A stretch of DNA of 7,373 nucleotides, taken from positions 1-7,373 of the forward strand of contig JAPOHK010000042.1 in assembly GCA_029979485.1 (NCBI GenBank). Direction: 5' to 3'. Below the pieces are notes generated by a model. It was not told the origin of the DNA and did no database searches. It saw only the letters and a list, made by a program, of their open reading frames with translations. The position numbers were made by a program, and so were the translations under genes. The stretch is from Candidatus Planktophila limnetica. Lineage in GTDB: Bacteria > Actinomycetota > Actinomycetes > Nanopelagicales > Nanopelagicaceae. This document shows positions 6,773-7,373 of this stretch, piece after piece (position 1 is the first letter of the stretch; each line of letters begins with the position of its first letter).

Positions 6773-7373
6773 TTCCTTCACGATCTAGATAAGGCAATAT
6801 TCCACCAAGGTGCATTGGCCAACCAGCACCAAGCAACATACATAAATCAATTTCTGCAGGAGTTGCAACGACCCCTTCATCTAGCATCATGCGCGCTTCT
6901 TCTGCCAGTGCCGTAAGTGCGCGAGATCTAACTTGCTCTGCTGTAGAGGGCTTATCTCCAGAAGCAATTAATGCAACCGCTTCAGGATTTGGGATCAAAG
7001 CACCTTTGTCATCTTTGATGTAGAAAGTTCGAATGCCCGCCTTAACCATGGCTGCCATAGTCGGAGAGATCTTGTAGCGAGGCCCAAGATTCTTATTTAG
7101 AGTTTCAGAAACGTGCAAGGCAACACCTGGACCAACTAGACCGAGTAATTCAAATGGCGTCATTGGAAAGCCAATAGATCGCATCGCATTATCTGCAATA
7201 TCTGGGGGAGTTCCTTCATCCATCGCATCTGTGATTTCGCCCATAAAGCGAGTGAGCAGACGATTAACAACGAATCCCGGAGCATCTTTTGTGATGACCA
7301 TGGTTTTCTTGAGTTCTTTTCCTACGTTTACAGCTGTTGCTGTAGTTGCGTCATCTGTCTTAGTTGTACGTGC
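6714..7373 (-). CDS. fadB: 3-hydroxyacyl-CoA dehydrogenase, C-terminal part of a FadB-like fatty-acid oxidation protein (truncated by window edge)
   Basis: The visible 219 residues are the C-terminus; the gene begins beyond the right edge. They start ARTTKTDDATTATAVNVGK, the end of the NAD-binding 3HCDH_N domain, and continue through KKTMVITKDAPGFVVNRLL, the hallmark junction to the first 3HCDH C-terminal domain (about 25-115 of this fragment). A second C-terminal domain follows with EEARMMLDEGVV, IDLCMLLGAGWPMHLGGI and PYLDREG. The enzyme oxidises L-3-hydroxyacyl-CoA to 3-ketoacyl-CoA with NAD+ in beta-oxidation. The double C-terminal domain and the PGIASLP ending resemble actinobacterial FadB proteins of about 700 residues that also carry an N-terminal enoyl-CoA hydratase domain; that half is outside the window. 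The frame stays open from 7373, so the ATG at 7301 is internal. It converges on dxs with a 59-bp 3' overlap. Confidence 0.9.
   Translation of the reverse strand, partial: ARTTKTDDATTATAVNVGKELKKTMVITKDAPGFVVNRLLTRFMGEITDAMDEGTPPDIADNAMRSIGFPMTPFELLGLVGPGVALHVSETLNKNLGPRYKISPTMAAMVKAGIRTFYIKDDKGALIPNPEAVALIASGDKPSTAEQVRSRALTALAEEARMMLDEGVVATPAEIDLCMLLGAGWPMHLGGILPYLDREGISEAVCGKRFHQPGIASLP

Noticed and set aside
1..7373. Mobile element, CRISPR array, tRNA/rRNA, riboswitch or defence system
   Set aside because: No transposase or integrase motifs, no direct-repeat arrays, no tRNA-like cloverleaf and no long leader regions were seen; every substantial stretch is accounted for by housekeeping genes.

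Overview
The window is ordinary bacterial chromosome, most likely from a small-genome, moderately AT-rich actinobacterium such as the freshwater acI lineage (Nanopelagicales). The basis is actinobacterial-type protein motifs (Dxs FDTGHQSYVHK and VTGDDGPSHNG; a CeoB-like MHVVIMGCGRVGS start), a neighbourhood of paired TrkA/Ceo, TRAM RNA methyltransferase, aconitase and dxs, AT-rich codon use, very tight packing, and several starts that look leaderless. The lineage is inference.

Layout. On the minus strand at the left are two K+-uptake TrkA-type (RCK) proteins: a complete one (202-867) and, overlapping its stop by ATGA, the first 68 codons of a second (runs off the left edge). Thirty-two bases away and divergent starts a plus-strand series: a TRAM-domain, Fe-S-type class I RNA (uracil-5) methyltransferase (900-2129), aconitase (2159-4666) and 1-deoxy-D-xylulose-5-phosphate synthase dxs (4853-6772). 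From the right edge a minus-strand FadB-like 3-hydroxyacyl-CoA dehydrogenase runs inward (7373-6714), and its 3' end overlaps that of dxs by 59 bp.

The strongest observation is that the aconitase frame is cut by an in-frame TAA at 4664-4666. The next 49 codons, in the same frame and ending at a TAG at 4814-4816, still encode the conserved aconitase C-terminus ([16 protein letters not shown]...). The gene is therefore a one-codon nonsense allele, a readthrough case or a sequence error. The second is a perfect 20-bp palindrome (2121-2140) lying across the stop codon of the methyltransferase gene and just before aconitase, which looks like an operator for a dimeric repressor.

The genes serve housekeeping roles: potassium homeostasis, RNA modification, the TCA cycle, the MEP isoprenoid pathway and fatty-acid beta-oxidation. 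I saw no mobile element, CRISPR array, tRNA or rRNA gene, toxin-antitoxin or defence locus, and nothing supporting a new multi-gene system. There is no gene-free stretch above 300 bases; the largest gap (4667-4852, 186 bases) is mostly the orphaned aconitase tail.
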